From the NCBI GenBank assembly GCA_010094025.1, contig ML991793.1:124001-188000 (forward strand): a stretch of 64,000 bases of DNA, written 5' to 3'. Source of the stretch: Viridothelium virens. Taxonomy: Eukaryota; Ascomycota; Dothideomycetes; Trypetheliales; Trypetheliaceae. The notes under the pieces are model-generated. The model made no database searches. It was not told where the DNA came from and worked only from the letters and a program-made list of their open reading frames with translations. This document shows positions 1-11,449 of the stretch, one piece after another (the stretch's first letter is position 1; each line of letters begins with the position of its first letter). The position numbers were made by a program, and so were the translations under genes.

Positions 1-783
1 ACCACCCCGCTTCGCCGCCTCACGGATGACGAGCGCCCAGGCGCGGCTGATCTCTTCGTAAGCATCCGCTTTGTGGCGATTGTGCTGGTAGTTATCCCAG
101 TTCGGGAGAGCGTGGATGATGTTCGTAACCCCGTCGAGATAGTCAAGTGACACGGATGTCTGAGACTCGTTCGGGGGGAGAAAGTGAGGCGTGTAATCCT
201 TGAGCGCCTCGAGCAGTTCCGAGAGCGGCGATCGCACTCGGTTGTAGGCGTAGTCAGACGTGTGTCGATTGCCGAATGGAAAGGAGGATTGTAGGGCGCG
301 CTCGTAATTACTGAGGACGGAGAGGGCGGACTGGACGCTGGGTCGGGGGGCAGTGGAGACAACTTCGGTGCCGATGTTTGGGTGGCGGTCACAGATCGTT
401 TTTAAGAGGGAACGCATGGAGTCTGCATCGAGGGTTTCAAGGAGGCGGGGTAGAGAGAGTGCGTGTCCGAACACATTAGTTCGCAGTCGTTTCACTGGTT
501 GTGCTATCGGATGTGGAAGCGATCGATTGCCAGTGGAGGGAGAGTTGGATGGCGAGGTAGACATGCGATCTTCAGAATCTCGAGGAAGATCGTCATCAGC
601 TTTGCGTTTCCGTCCAGCCATGGTGTTCTGTGAATGAAAAGCTGGAGTATGAAGGTTAGCTTGGAGAAGGGGAATAAGTGCAGGATCCGGAATGGGCAGT
701 AGCTCACAGGAGGCAGGTGGGGAGAGTCGAGGATTCTGGAGAAGGTGAGGTGCCAGGAAAGAATTAGCGGCAATGGTATTCAT
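1..783 (-). CDS. cut8: Cut8/Sts1 nuclear proteasome tether (partial, C-terminus beyond window)
   Basis: Tethers the 26S proteasome to the nucleus in the Cut8/Sts1 family. The frame stays open from the ATG at 783 to base 1 (261 codons). A proline-rich N-terminus is followed by the basic patch GRKRKADDD and then family-typical blocks [51 protein letters not shown] and [18 protein letters not shown]. The stretch ends at REAAKRGG, where homologues continue for a few dozen residues. A second in-frame ATG lies at 621, just before GRKRKADDD; the upstream one is preferred because the extra 54 residues resemble the family's N-terminus. The family assignment is from remembered motifs and is fairly secure. 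Confidence 0.9.
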   Translation of the reverse strand, partial: MNTIAANSFLAPHLLQNPRLSPPASCELLPIPDPALIPLLQANLHTPAFHSQNTMAGRKRKADDDLPRDSEDRMSTSPSNSPSTGNRSLPHPIAQPVKRLRTNVFGHALSLPRLLETLDADSMRSLLKTICDRHPNIGTEVVSTAPRPSVQSALSVLSNYERALQSSFPFGNRHTSDYAYNRVRSPLSELLEALKDYTPHFLPPNESQTSVSLDYLDGVTNIIHALPNWDNYQHNRHKADAYEEISRAWALVIREAAKRGG

Positions 784-1247
784 TGCGGGGTAGCCTTTAA
801 AAGTGAGTCGCTCAGAAAGGTGTGGTGTGATGAACAGGATAGAGATGTTGGTGAGCGGGAGGTTATATGTAAGAAGGCGAAGCACCTAAAATGGGAGGTG
901 GACGTCTGACCATCACGTGTGATCAACAAACGACGGAGGGGCTTGGCCCATGCCACTGCCAAACTACGACGAATTATTATTCCTTTCGCTCACTTTGCAG
1001 TACAAGAGAGATTTCAGGGGTCTGAATTAAATATGTTTTTACATGAGGCTCTGATTCCCTTTGTCGTATGTAACATTTCAAGCCGCATGGGCTCTCTGCA
1101 TGCAGACAACCACCCGCCTACTCCACCGGCTCGCTCAAACCCCATCGCAATGCATGTTTTTGCTCACGACAAATGCTTGTAGCACTTGCGAAGCAAACAG
1201 AGAAAACAGAAGAATGCCCATCTAAGAAGCCTGTCGCCTTCACATTA
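784..1247. promoter_or_regulatory. cut8 upstream region
   Basis: Holds the cut8 promoter and the 3' flank of mtr4. It contains an E-box of the Cbf1 type (ATCACGTG, 912-919). I see no TATA box and no further gene. Confidence 0.45.
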
Positions 1248-4200
1248 TCACAGGTAAAGTGATTGTGCAGCAACAATGTCTCTCTTGACCTTGTTCAAAG
1301 CTTCGTCAAACTTCTTCTCAAGATCCTCACTGCCCATGACTTTAGCGGCTTGAGCTATCTGACGAAGTAACTCTTCTAGACGTCTGAAGAGACGGATGAT
1401 GTTGCCCTCGAATACGTCTGTCATTTTGCTACAAATGCGATTAGTAGGTGGCGGGAAAATGCGAAAAGAATGTGAAGACATACCATATTGCAGCAAAAGA
1501 CGCGCCTTGGCACCAGTTGAACACGACTTCCATTAATCCGTGCTTGAACGTAGCGAGGTACTCTTCCTCGTTCAAGGGAAGCTTGCTCTCTTGGGAAACT
1601 TTCGCCACCCGTCGCGCTTCGGCTTGAATGTCCCGGAAAGGCTTGCCAAGATTCTCCTTTAATTTATGCTCCTCCTTGCTCTTCTCTTCAAAGATGAAGC
1701 AACTAAGACAAGCCGCGCATACCTCGGGGGTGAGATCATTGAAGAAGCCATTGAAGAGCAACTCGCTCAAGACTAGCTCGTCCCCAGTACTGATTTCACA
1801 AGCGACCCGGGCTTTGATTTGCACCACGTCCGCCTCGTTGATGAAATTGAGCCTACGCAACACCCGCTTGCGGCATTTCAACTCATCCATCTGCATAATC
1901 GACAGAGCTTCGCTGATCTTTTTCTTCTGCTCTTTGATCCGCTTGCCAAGCTCTACCTTCTCTGCATACTTGTCCCACAGGCCGGGTAACTTCTCCGAAT
2001 TGTACAGAGGATTGGCGAGTAGGCGAGATTCCAGGACCTCGATTTTACGGAGCAGCTTCTTGAATGATTCATCTGTGATACCCATATTCTCAATTGGATC
2101 CAGGATAGCAATCCCGTCAGGAAAACGTCGTTTGACCTCCTCCAAAGATTTTCGTACGTTGTTGCGCTGATCGACTGGCTTTAGATCCTTTGGCAGAAAG
2201 ATTCGCAGATGTCCGATAGAGTCAATGCAAGAAAGTTCAAAGGCCACGACTTCCATTTTGCCCTTCTCTCCTGGCTCAGGCGGCCGAATAACGTCTGACA
2301 TTTCTTGGTTAGCTTTGCCAGTAACCGTGATATCAGCTGCAGTAAGGACTAGTACGTCCACCGTCCAGTTTTCCTGCGGTTTGGGCTTTTCTTCTCCCTT
2401 GTGAGTAGTGTGCGTAAAATTAACTACCGCACCCCAACCAAAATCGTAGGCCCTGCGTTTGACTTTGACCAAGCGACCAGGCTGCATGAATTGCAGGCTG
2501 TAGTTTGGATGTGTCACAACTTCCTTCATGTCTCGAGTAAAGGTGTCGATCTGCTTACGGAGATCATAGTACTCTTTGATGACGGGTTCTTGCTCTATGT
2601 CCATGTTGACTCTCTCGTCCTCCATTTCGTGCAATTCTGCAAGTGAGCCAGTCACGTTAGTGCCTTCCAAGCCGAGGACATCCGCTTCGACTCACCTTTT
2701 TCCAAGCCAGAGACACTGGCCGAGTTCTGGAACTGATAGAAACACCTCTCTAGCATGAACTCTGGAGAGATTCCTTCAACTCTCATGAGATTGAGAATCA
2801 TATTGTATCCCAGATGGAAAGCAGAATTGAGTTTGTCTTGCTCTCCTCGTACAATGCCCTTGGCGATTTCAGGGTCCATTTGCTCGTTTACCATCATGAT
2901 GACAATGCCTCGCTCGTCCAGGCCTCGTCGTCCGGCTCGACCCGACATTTGAATGAACTCGGACGGCGTCACCCACCTCTGGGCCTTCCCATCGAATTTT
3001 CGAACACTCGTGAAGACGACAGTCTTTGCAGGCATGTTGAGCCCAATAGAGAACGTCTCCGTCGCGAAGAGTACCTTGATGAGACCTTCTTGAAATAGAA
3101 TTTCAATGGTCTCTTTCAAGATCGGAAGCAAGCCTGAGTGATGGATACCAATACCACGTTTCAGCAAAGGGAAGATGTGCTGAATTTGGGGTAATTGCTT
3201 ATCCTCCTCCGAGAGTGTCTCGATGGCATTCTCAAAGACTTTACTGACCATGTTCTTTTCTTCTTCGCTGTTGAATGCGAGTTGACTCATTTGGAGAGCG
3301 TAAGCTTCGCATTCACGCTTGCTGAAACTGAAGACGATGACGGGATTGTAATTTTTCATCATGATCATCTTCACGATCTTGTAGATATCAGAAGGGCCGT
3401 CGCTCCTGCCACCCTTGTTAAGCTTCTTGTCCTTTCCTTTCCCTTTCCTCCGAGCTAGAGCATCATTTGGATCATCGCCTTGCTTACTAGCAATCGAAGA
3501 CATAGCTTTCGAGAAATTCTCTTCTCGAAATTGATTTTTTTCGTCTACCACAAGGTGTATGCCATCTGCTGCAGCTGGAAACAGATAGTGCTGAAGTGGA
3601 GTCGGTCGGAAATCAGTATAAACCACGTGACAGGGCTGGTTGTGCGTCTTCGTGACCCATTCGGCGAATTGCATTGCGTTTGGTATTGTCGCAGAGAGGA
3701 AAACGTAGCGGACTTTATCTGGCAGCAGAATGATGGTCTCTTCCCAGACAACTCCTCGAGACGGATCCCTCATGTAGTGTACTTCATCAAATATTACCCA
3801 CGCGACCTCCCTCATTATTTCTGATCCCCGGTAAAGCATGGAACGCAAGATCTCAGTGGTCATGACTAAACATGTCGCCGTTGGGTTGATCGTGACATCA
3901 CCAGTCATCAGCCCGACGTCCCCAAATTCTGCTGTGAACTCTCGGAATTTCTGATTGCTCAGAGCCTTGATCGGGCTGGTGTAGATGACCCTCTGGTTGT
4001 TTTTCAAACATTGCGCAATCGCATACTCTGCGACCACAGTCTTGCCCGCGCTAGTATGTGCTGACACAAGAACGCTCTCTCCACGCTGTATCGACGTGAC
4101 GGCTACTTGTTGGAAGGGGTCCAGAGTAAACTCCCAAGTCTTTGCCGGCTGCTTGGGTGGTTTGTGCTGCGCGATGGGGACATATTCGTAGTCTGGAGGT

Positions 4201-4586
4201 AGCGCGACTTGATGTCTGACTTGGTGGGATAGAGTTACAGCTTGGCCATCTTTCTGCGGTTGAAGCCCCGCGGAAGCTGCAATTTCTCGAGATTGCTCGG
4301 TCTCGAACGCGTCTGTGACGACGGGATCAGGCTCGGTGCGCTTGCGTCGTTTGGCGTCGTGCTCTTCATCGTGCTCTTCATCTATAATGTCACCTGTTTC
4401 GAATTTGCCATTAGTATGTGCCTCTGCTTTTTCCAGCGCTGAAGTGTCTAATGAGCCACTCGAGAACACGGCTCCGTTCACGGATTTGATGTTCCCGTTG
4501 ACTTGTCTTTTTTTCAAACTCTCACCGTCCACTGTTCTACTCGAAGCGATTCCATCATCGTCGAATACACCGAATAATTCGTCCAT
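1248..4586 (-). CDS. mtr4: Mtr4/Dob1 exosome-associated RNA helicase
   Basis: Ski2-like 3'-5' RNA helicase that feeds RNA to the nuclear exosome, alone or within TRAMP. Exons are 4586-2696, 2636-1484 and 1428-1248; introns of 59 and 55 bp start GTGAGT and GTATGT and have CTAAC/CTAAT branch sites. The product is 1074 residues, the usual length. Visible motifs: Walker A AHTSAGKT (176-183), DEVH box (267-270), motif III SATIPN and motif [12 protein letters not shown], then the arch/KOW insertion in exon 2 and the DSHCT end with [20 protein letters not shown] and terminal SLYL. The N-terminal 100 residues are acidic and poorly conserved, with [14 protein letters not shown]. It is divergent from cox8, 325 bp away. 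Confidence 0.97.
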
Positions 4587-4911
4587 GGTTGCGGCGTGAA
4601 AGGGAGAGATCGCAAGATCGACGAAATTGGTTTAAAATCTACAAAGAGGCAGGCGAGCTAAGGTACCTCCGACGACATGCATGGAGCCATCGACGATCTA
4701 TTACTCGGGAACCTAAGCTAGAAGAGGCTAGCGCTAGAACCCTTGCACCTTCGAGAAGTGAAGTACCTCTCCATCAGTAGTGCCATCCTCTTGCCTCTTC
4801 ATTCTGACATTGACGCTTCGGACCACCCAATCAGTATAATCCAGCACAACAAAGACCGTACGAAATTGAGAGCAGGGCAAATCTTTCTCTAGCTTGCTGA
4901 CTCATTGACAG
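4587..4911. promoter_or_regulatory. Divergent mtr4/cox8 promoter region
   Basis: The 325 bp between two divergent start codons. It contains the palindrome AGGTACCT at 4661-4668, a motif that recurs in other intergenic regions of this window. I see no TATA box. Confidence 0.45.
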
Positions 4912-5248
4912 ATGTTGTCGCGAACCGCAATGCGAGCCCCTACCATGGTTGCCCGCCGTGGCTTCCACAGTACAAGAGCTCAAATGTCCAGTCCTTACCA
5001 TTACCCTGAAGGACCTCGAAGTAACATTCCATTCAATCCTTTGACAAGGTTCTTCTGGCTTCGCTACTGGGGCTTCTGCGGTAATGAACATGCCATAATG
5101 TGCACTGAAATTGCTGATGGGAAAACATAGCCGCTGGATTCGGCCTGCCATTCGGTGTTGCCGGTAATCAGCCTACCCTCGTTCTGTCCCTATACACTAC
5201 TAATCAAAATCCTCTACTACAGTCTGGCAAACATACAAGAACGGTTGA
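4912..5248 (+). CDS. cox8: Cytochrome c oxidase subunit VIII (COX8/VIIc type)
   Basis: Small nuclear-encoded single-span subunit of respiratory complex IV in the inner mitochondrial membrane. Three exons, 4912-5080, 5131-5163 and 5223-5248, give 75 residues. The second intron has a textbook branch site TACTAAT. The N-terminus MLSRTAMRAPTMVARRGFHS is an Arg-rich mitochondrial presequence. The mature part, PFNPLTRFFWLRYWGFC then AAGFGLPFGVAVWQTYKNG, carries the single membrane helix and the short basic end typical of the fungal family. The middle exon is only 33 bp, so gene predictors could easily miss it and read a false stop in intron 1. Confidence 0.93.
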
Positions 5249-5784
5249 GTACATTCGTCGGTTGGTTGGGAAGGCACATATCTAGAAGCAGGGGCAGTGC
5301 AAGGCATATGATGGAGGACTCAGCGGACTGGGACAGGCAAAGGCTGTATCATATGTACACTAAGAGATAAGGCCATCATATGCCGTATATCACTCCAGGC
5401 TAAGCCCGCAATTGCATGATATCGATGCCGACTCTTGAAGGTTCGACAATACACGTAGTAAATTTTACCCTCGTCATAGACTTCACTGCAATTTATTCGT
5501 TAATCTCATTATTGAAAGTCTTGGTTGTTGAACTCAAAGTGATGAAAAAAATGTCCTTCAAAGTCTCGGGAAGCTGTGAGTTGCTAGGCCGGTCTATTAA
5601 AACCTTGAATTGGGTGAGGTAGTCACAAAGTAAACGATGAGTCTTGAACGTGAAAATCCACTCGAACAATCTACCTACAAACTTGCGCCCTCATCTACAA
5701 CCGACAAGAAAATAAGCAAAGATCCAAAACGGAATCAAGGCAGTCCCGTTTGAAGACTGACAACGATGATTTGTGAGGTCTGAA
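5249..5784. other. cox8-elp1 intergenic region
   Basis: Contains the 3' flank of cox8 and the promoter of elp1. The notable element is a 12-bp perfect inverted repeat (listed separately). No coding frame here is convincing. Confidence 0.5.
5303..5384. repeat. 12-bp perfect inverted repeat
   Basis: GGCATATGATGG at 5303-5314 pairs exactly with CCATCATATGCC at 5373-5384, leaving a 58-nt loop that itself contains CATATG. It lies 55 bases after the cox8 stop codon, so it could form a hairpin in the 3' untranslated region or act as a paired protein site. Confidence 0.7.
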
Positions 5785-8700
5785 ATGCGGAACCTCAAAA
5801 ATATTGGATGTTCCACATCGGAAATCGGTGGCATTACCGCAACTACCTGGGACGTAAATACCGATTCTTTAATATGTGCCAACGGCCCTGTTGGTCCCGA
5901 AGATGCTTCTGCGCTAATTACACTCAAGCGCATACGTTATCCTCGAGGACTGGAAGTGGAAGAAACAGAAATCGCGGCTTGGGATGTAGATGGCCCTTTA
6001 CCAGATCCAAGTAAAGACAAGATTTTGAGCTTGCATTATCTTCCCGATATTGCAACGATATGTCTCATTCTTGCTGGAGGAGACATCTATATCGTTCGAG
6101 AGGAGCCAGAAGCCGGACAAGAGCGTATTGAAATCGTTGGATCTGTAGATGCTGGGATCACTGCTGCCGACTGGTCCCCGGATGAGGAGCTTCTCGCAAT
6201 AAGCACCGGGGCCGGCACGTTTCTTTTCATGACAAGAGAGTTTGAAGAAGTCACAAACGTGACCTTCGGTCCGGAAGATCTCAAGTTATCGAAGCATGTC
6301 TCTGTGGGCTGGGGCAAGTCAGAGACACAGTTCAAAGGCAAGCGAGTGAAAGCATTGCGGGACCCCACCGTGCCGGAGCATGTCGATGAGGGAACTTTAA
6401 GTTCTTGCGATGATGGTCAATCAAGGATTAGCTGGAGAGGGGATGGTGCTTACGTTGCTATCAATACTATTGAATCAGGGAACCGCCGCATCGTTCGAGT
6501 CTACTCTCGTGAAGGCATTCTTGATTCTGTAAGTGAGCCTGTGGACGGTTTGGAGGGAAGTCTGAGCTGGAGACCAGCTGGAAATCTTATAGCAGGCGTG
6601 CAGAGGTCCAAAGAGTACGCACAGGTCGTTTTCTTCGAACGGAATGGATTGCGCCATGGACAGTTCAGACTACGACTCACCCAACAAGAGCTCGAAGATT
6701 GGGGCCTCAGTATCAATCTTAGATGGAACAATGATTCCACCGTGCTTGCAATATCTTACCTGAACAGGGTACAGCTCTGGACGATGGGCAACTATCATTA
6801 TTATCTGAAGCAGGAGATACACTTCGGATCTGCAGGGAACGTCCAAGGAGTTCATCCTGCCGTAGGCATCTCGTGGCACCCAGAGCAACCACTTCGATTG
6901 AGCGTATATTCGATATGTAAGTCTTCGATTCAGAAATTTGACTCTAGGAGATTGCTAAGACAGTTTCAGGTGCAGAGATGGATCTCAGTTACACTCCGAT
7001 AGTTGCAGGAGGATCAACCTTTATCCCAAATGACCACGGTTGGGTATCTGTCATTGATGGCTGTCCGTCCTTTGTTCCATTCATCTGTACCTTCTTGCTG
7101 ATAAGCCTAGGCGATCTTAAAGTCACGCCTCTGAAAAGAGCAAATGTGCCTCCTCCAATGTCGCTCCACGAAGTGTCTCTCGACCGCAATGCCACTGATG
7201 TCGCCGTGAGCAGAAGCGGAGCTTACATCGTAACTCTTGATCAACGACAAGTGACAGTACTGAAACATGATTACGAGACTGATGGATACTCCATAGCATC
7301 ACGTCATGATATTACTGTTGATTCTGCAGGCAGAACGCTTCCCCGCCAGGTGGTATTCGGGAGAGACTCGGAAATCGTCTTCCTGGTCTATTCTGAAGAT
7401 TCTCACAAAGACGTGATCTACAAAGCTGCCCTCGATCAAGGGAAGGTGACCTCAACGACCTTGATAGAGCTTCCGTTTTCCATCTCATGTCTTATATCCG
7501 CGTTGGATCACGGTTCCATTTTCTTAGAATCTACAAGCGGGTCCATCTACGAACTGGAGTACAATCAGCACGACTCGGATGGTACCAACGGTATCAATGG
7601 TACGACAATCAACGAGCCCGCTATGTCAGCCAAGGAGCTCCTCAAGAACCCACCGTGGCCAAAGTCCTGCCCAAAAATCGAGATCTGGCAAAGTGACGAA
7701 AAGGTTGAGAAACTCCCATGACATAGTTGCCACTGTTCAAAATATTGCTAACATCAAGCAACAGAGGATCATATTTGGCTTAACTGCGACTGGAACTTTG
7801 TACGCTACTGAGCCTTGGAGTGGGCGTCAAGGAAGTCAGCTTGCTCGCAATTGTACCTCCTTCCTCGTCACTCAAGCTCATCTAATATTCACGACCTCCC
7901 AACATCTTCTCAAATTCGTTCATTTGACAGCACATCACGGTGAGACTTCAGATAGAGCCCGATCAAACATGACTGACTGGTGGATAGACTTAGAAGTCCC
8001 ATCCGACGAACCAGAAACAGATGAGCGTTGTCGTAGTATCGAACGAGGAGCCCAGCTTGTGACTGTGATGCCATCATCCTATGCTGTAGTTCTTCAGATG
8101 CCAAGAGGCAACCTAGAGACCATTTATCCTAGAGCGCTAGTCTTGGCAGGCATTCGGAAGAGCATCATCACCAAGGATTATAAAACGGCTTTCCTAGCTT
8201 GTCGCAATCACCGCGTCGATATGAATATCCTGCACGATTACGATCCCCGCCAATTTATGGCTAATGTTTCTTTGTTTGTCAAACAGATCAAGAAGATTGA
8301 GCACATCGATCTGTTTTTGTCACAGCTGAGGTGTGTACGAACTATGCATATTAAGTTTCTGCTCACACGAGAACAGGGACGAGAATGTCTGTCAGACGAT
8401 GTATAAGGAGACTCTCCAGTTCTCCATATCCGACGAAGTCAGTCCGCAAACCAATGGCGTCTCATATAATGCTCCCATTGCGGAAAAGTCCAAAGTCAAC
8501 CGCATCTGTGATGCATTTTTGCAAGCCCTTGGCGGACTGCGCGAATCTCATCTTCAGAACATAATTACTGCTCATGTTTGCAAGGCTCCGCCTGACCTCG
8601 ATGCTGCACTGTCTCTGATCGGTCGATTGCGAGGTAACTTTCTATTGCCCCCTCTCTTTAAGTGAATCTGCTCATTAAATTTGATAGAGCACGGAGACGA

Positions 8701-10209
8701 TTCCGCCGAGCGAGCCGTCGAGCACATATGTTTCTTGGCAGACGTCAACCAACTATATAACCACGCGCTCGGGCTCTATGAGCTGGACCTGACTCTGCTC
8801 GTGGCACAGCAGTCTCAAAAGGTGTGACTACCCCAAGAAACCCAACCTCTCCCTATCACTGACTCCGATTCGCCAAGGACCCAAGAGAATACCTCCCCTA
8901 CCTCCAAACCCTCCAAGAGCAACCCCCCCTCCGCCGCAAATTCACCATCGACAACGACCTCGCCCGCCACGCCAAAGCCCTCCAACACCTACACGCTCTC
9001 CACGCCTTCGACGAGCTCCTCACCTACACCACCAAACACGCGCTGCACTCCCACGCCCTCGCCCTATACCGCTACGACGCCCCCCACCACGCCATCCTCA
9101 CCCGCCAGCACGCCACCTTCCTCCTCTCGCAGTCACACTTCCACGCCGCCGCCCTCGCCTACGCGTCCCTCGCCGACCACGCCGCTGCCTACCCCGCCTA
9201 CCGCGCCGCGGGGCTCTGGCGCGAAGCCCTAGGGTCCGCGTCGCTGGTCCCGGTAGCGGCTGACGAGCTCAGGGCGCTGGCGCGGGATCTGGCGGATGGG
9301 CTGGTGGAGGCGAGGGATTTTAAGGCGGCGGCGACGGTGGTTCGCGAGTATCTGGGGGATGGGCCGGGTGCGGCGAGGTTGCTGTGTCGTGGGCATTGGT
9401 ATGCGGAGGCGGTGCGGGTGATTGCGCTGCAGGGTGGAGCTGGTGCCGCCGGTGCTGGTGGTAGTGGTGGTGGTGGTGATGGAGTGTCGAGGGAGAGGCT
9501 GCTGGAGGAGGTGCTGGATGCGGGGTTGGTGGAAGGGTTTGCGGGGATGACGGAGTTGTTGGCGGAGTGCAAGGGCCAGTTGGGAGCGCAGGTGCCGAGG
9601 TTGCGGGAGCTGAGGGAGAAGAAGGCGAGGGATCCGTTGGGATTCTTTGAAGGTGGCGAGGCGGTGGGAGAAGGGGCGGATGTGCCGGATAATGTGTCGA
9701 TTGCGCCGACGGATGCGTCAACCACGGGAGGCACCTTCTTGACGAGGTATACGGGCAAGACGAGGGGTACGCTGGGGACAGGGGTGTCGAGACGGTCGTC
9801 GAAGAATCGGAGGAGGGAGGAGAGGAAGAGGGCAGCCGGGAAGAAGGGGAGTATTTATGAAGAGGAATACTTGGTCAACTCGGTGCGGAGGCTGGTTGAG
9901 AGGGTTAATGGAGTAGGAGAGGAGGTGAGAAGGCTGGTGGAAGGTCTGGTGCGGAGGGCGATGAGAGAGCGAGCGAGGGCGGTGGAGGAGGCGATGGTGG
10001 AGGTGACTGAGATGTGTAAGGGATGTATTGGTGAGGTCTTCGAGGTGGCAGACGAGAATAAGTCCGCGGCTGAGGCCGAGAAGGTTGAAATTGCAGAGTA
10101 CAGGCCTTCTGGAGGGGAGGGGGTCTTATGGGAATCGATGGAGCAGGCTTGGAAGCGTCAGGAGCCGCCGGTGGTAAAAGCATTCGAGAGACTGTCGCTT
10201 TTAGGGTAG
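5785..10209 (+). CDS. elp1: Elongator complex protein 1 (Elp1/Iki3)
   Basis: Scaffold subunit of Elongator, which modifies wobble uridines of tRNA. Seven exons: 5785-6916, 6970-7062, 7111-7703, 7765-8330, 8377-8633, 8688-8821 and 8878-10209, giving 1368 residues; the yeast protein is similar. Recognisable blocks include LITLKRIRYPRGLEVEETEI, LPDIATICLILAGGDIYIV, RDENVCQTMYKE and CFLADVNQLYNHALGLYELD. The N-terminal half is the WD40 double propeller and the rest is helical repeats. A very basic stretch near residues 1230-1255 (SRRSSKNRRREERKR) matches the conserved tRNA-binding region. Intron 2 has a weak donor (GTCCGT) and is inferred from family alignment. The last exon has a Gly/Ala insertion and switches abruptly from C-rich to G-rich near 9230. 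The first ATG of the frame is 5785. Confidence 0.96.
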
Positions 10210-10270
10210 ATAGGCACTCAAATCAAGCCCATAGACGACTGCATCTTCGTAGCAAAGAATAAAACGTTCT

Positions 10271-10687
10271 TCACCCCTTTTTCACGTCTCCATCATCCGT
10301 CTTTCCCATGCGTACCCGCAACTTCTGCTCGTCCTCGCTTCTCCCACTTTTCGGCTCCTCTTTCGCTTTTTGCAACTCTTCATGTGCATTCCAAAACAAA
10401 TCTTTTATACTCCCCTGCTCCGGACGCTTTAATTGTCCATGCCGTCGTAGGTTCTCATTGTGCCAGCTTATCTGCCCACCATCAGCTTCCCGATGCCGTT
10501 GCGCATTTAATTTGGCAGCCCTAATGCTCGTTCGCGCGTAAACGAATAGGAGGCCAGCCATTGTGAACGCAGCTAAAGGTGCAACGAGAGTGCGTGGGTT
10601 GATGGGAAGTCGCCGAGGTTGGGCATGAGGACGGGATGCCTCCGTTAGACCTTCGGGCCCTCTTGGAGTGGATAAGCGACCTCCCAT
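10271..10687 (-). CDS. Small single-pass membrane protein, unknown function
   Basis: Single-exon frame of 138 residues ending 61 bp from the elp1 stop, tail to tail. I do not recognise the family. Around residues 34-52 there is one hydrophobic segment (LVAPLAAFTMAGLLFVYA), preceded by an Arg/Pro-rich N-terminus and followed by a charged tail (RAAKLNAQRHREADGGQ, then Lys/Glu-rich). The arrangement would suit a small mitochondrial or ER membrane protein, but that is inference. The ATG at 10687 is the only upstream start in frame. It shares a divergent promoter with glutathione reductase. Confidence 0.7.
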   Translation of the reverse strand: MGGRLSTPRGPEGLTEASRPHAQPRRLPINPRTLVAPLAAFTMAGLLFVYARTSIRAAKLNAQRHREADGGQISWHNENLRRHGQLKRPEQGSIKDLFWNAHEELQKAKEEPKSGRSEDEQKLRVRMGKTDDGDVKKG

Positions 10688-11449
10688 GGTATCTCAAGGG
10701 GATTGCCTGTCGATTGGAGACTTCAAAATAGCTCGAAGCTTTGAGAGAGAGGGAGCTTGATTTGTCAATGATTGCTATATCAGAAAGCTCTGGATCAGGT
10801 AATCAATAGTACGAATTGGGCAACTGGCACGAGTCGGTGTCGGTGCTTTCCACAGTTGATGACGTCAGATTAGGTGGTGCATTGATCTGCACCACGATTT
10901 TACCAGAAGATAGGCACCTGATTGAGCTTGCAGCAGCTGAACCCCACTGGCCAATGGATCGTGCAGAGACACGCTGGGCTTATCCAGGTCCTTGGAGTTT
11001 AGCAGGGAGGGTGGGGGGTTCTTGGTGGCCCGGTAGGTCGAAATTGAAAATAGGATGATCAGTCATCGGCAAAAAATTCGCCATCTCCAATTGAATTGGT
11101 CAGATCCAGGCATCAGTCACGCTGCTACAGCCGCAAGCGTTGTCCAGCCAATCTGCTTAACTCATTCTCTCGTTTCAATGCATAAATAGTAATGCAGCAA
11201 TTTAATTTCCTTAATCTGTAATCCTCCCGTGCTAGCTAGCGCTGAGAAAACACACCCTCTTAGGACTATCCTTGCGTCATCTCTTCCGGTGTTTATAATC
11301 TCTCATATGCCCCCCACCACACCTCTTTGGTGGCGTCAGTCAAAGTGTCTTCCTCAATTTTCTTCAAGCCTCTCACTCGAGTGTCCGTCAGTACGGCCTC
11401 ATCAAGACTCTCTTCATTTTCGCGCCAGCTGTCAACCTCGTCACCGAGC
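10688..11449. promoter_or_regulatory. Divergent promoter of small membrane protein and glutathione reductase
   Basis: About 760 bp between two divergent start codons. It contains a perfect CRE (10860-10867) and a TATA-like ATAAATA at 11182-11188, the latter placed for glr1. The last 120 bp may be translated as a non-AUG extension of glutathione reductase (see findings). Confidence 0.5.
10860..10867. promoter_or_regulatory. Perfect CRE palindrome TGACGTCA
   Basis: Exact 8-bp site of the Atf1/CREB bZIP class, 590 bp upstream of the glutathione reductase ATG and 173 bp upstream of the divergent small gene. bZIP control of antioxidant genes is known in fungi; use of this site is inferred. Confidence 0.5.

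Noticed and set aside
9198-9758. Long minus-strand frame opposite elp1
   Set aside because: Low-complexity Ser/Pro product produced by the G-rich sense codons of elp1; the elp1 frame is strongly supported.
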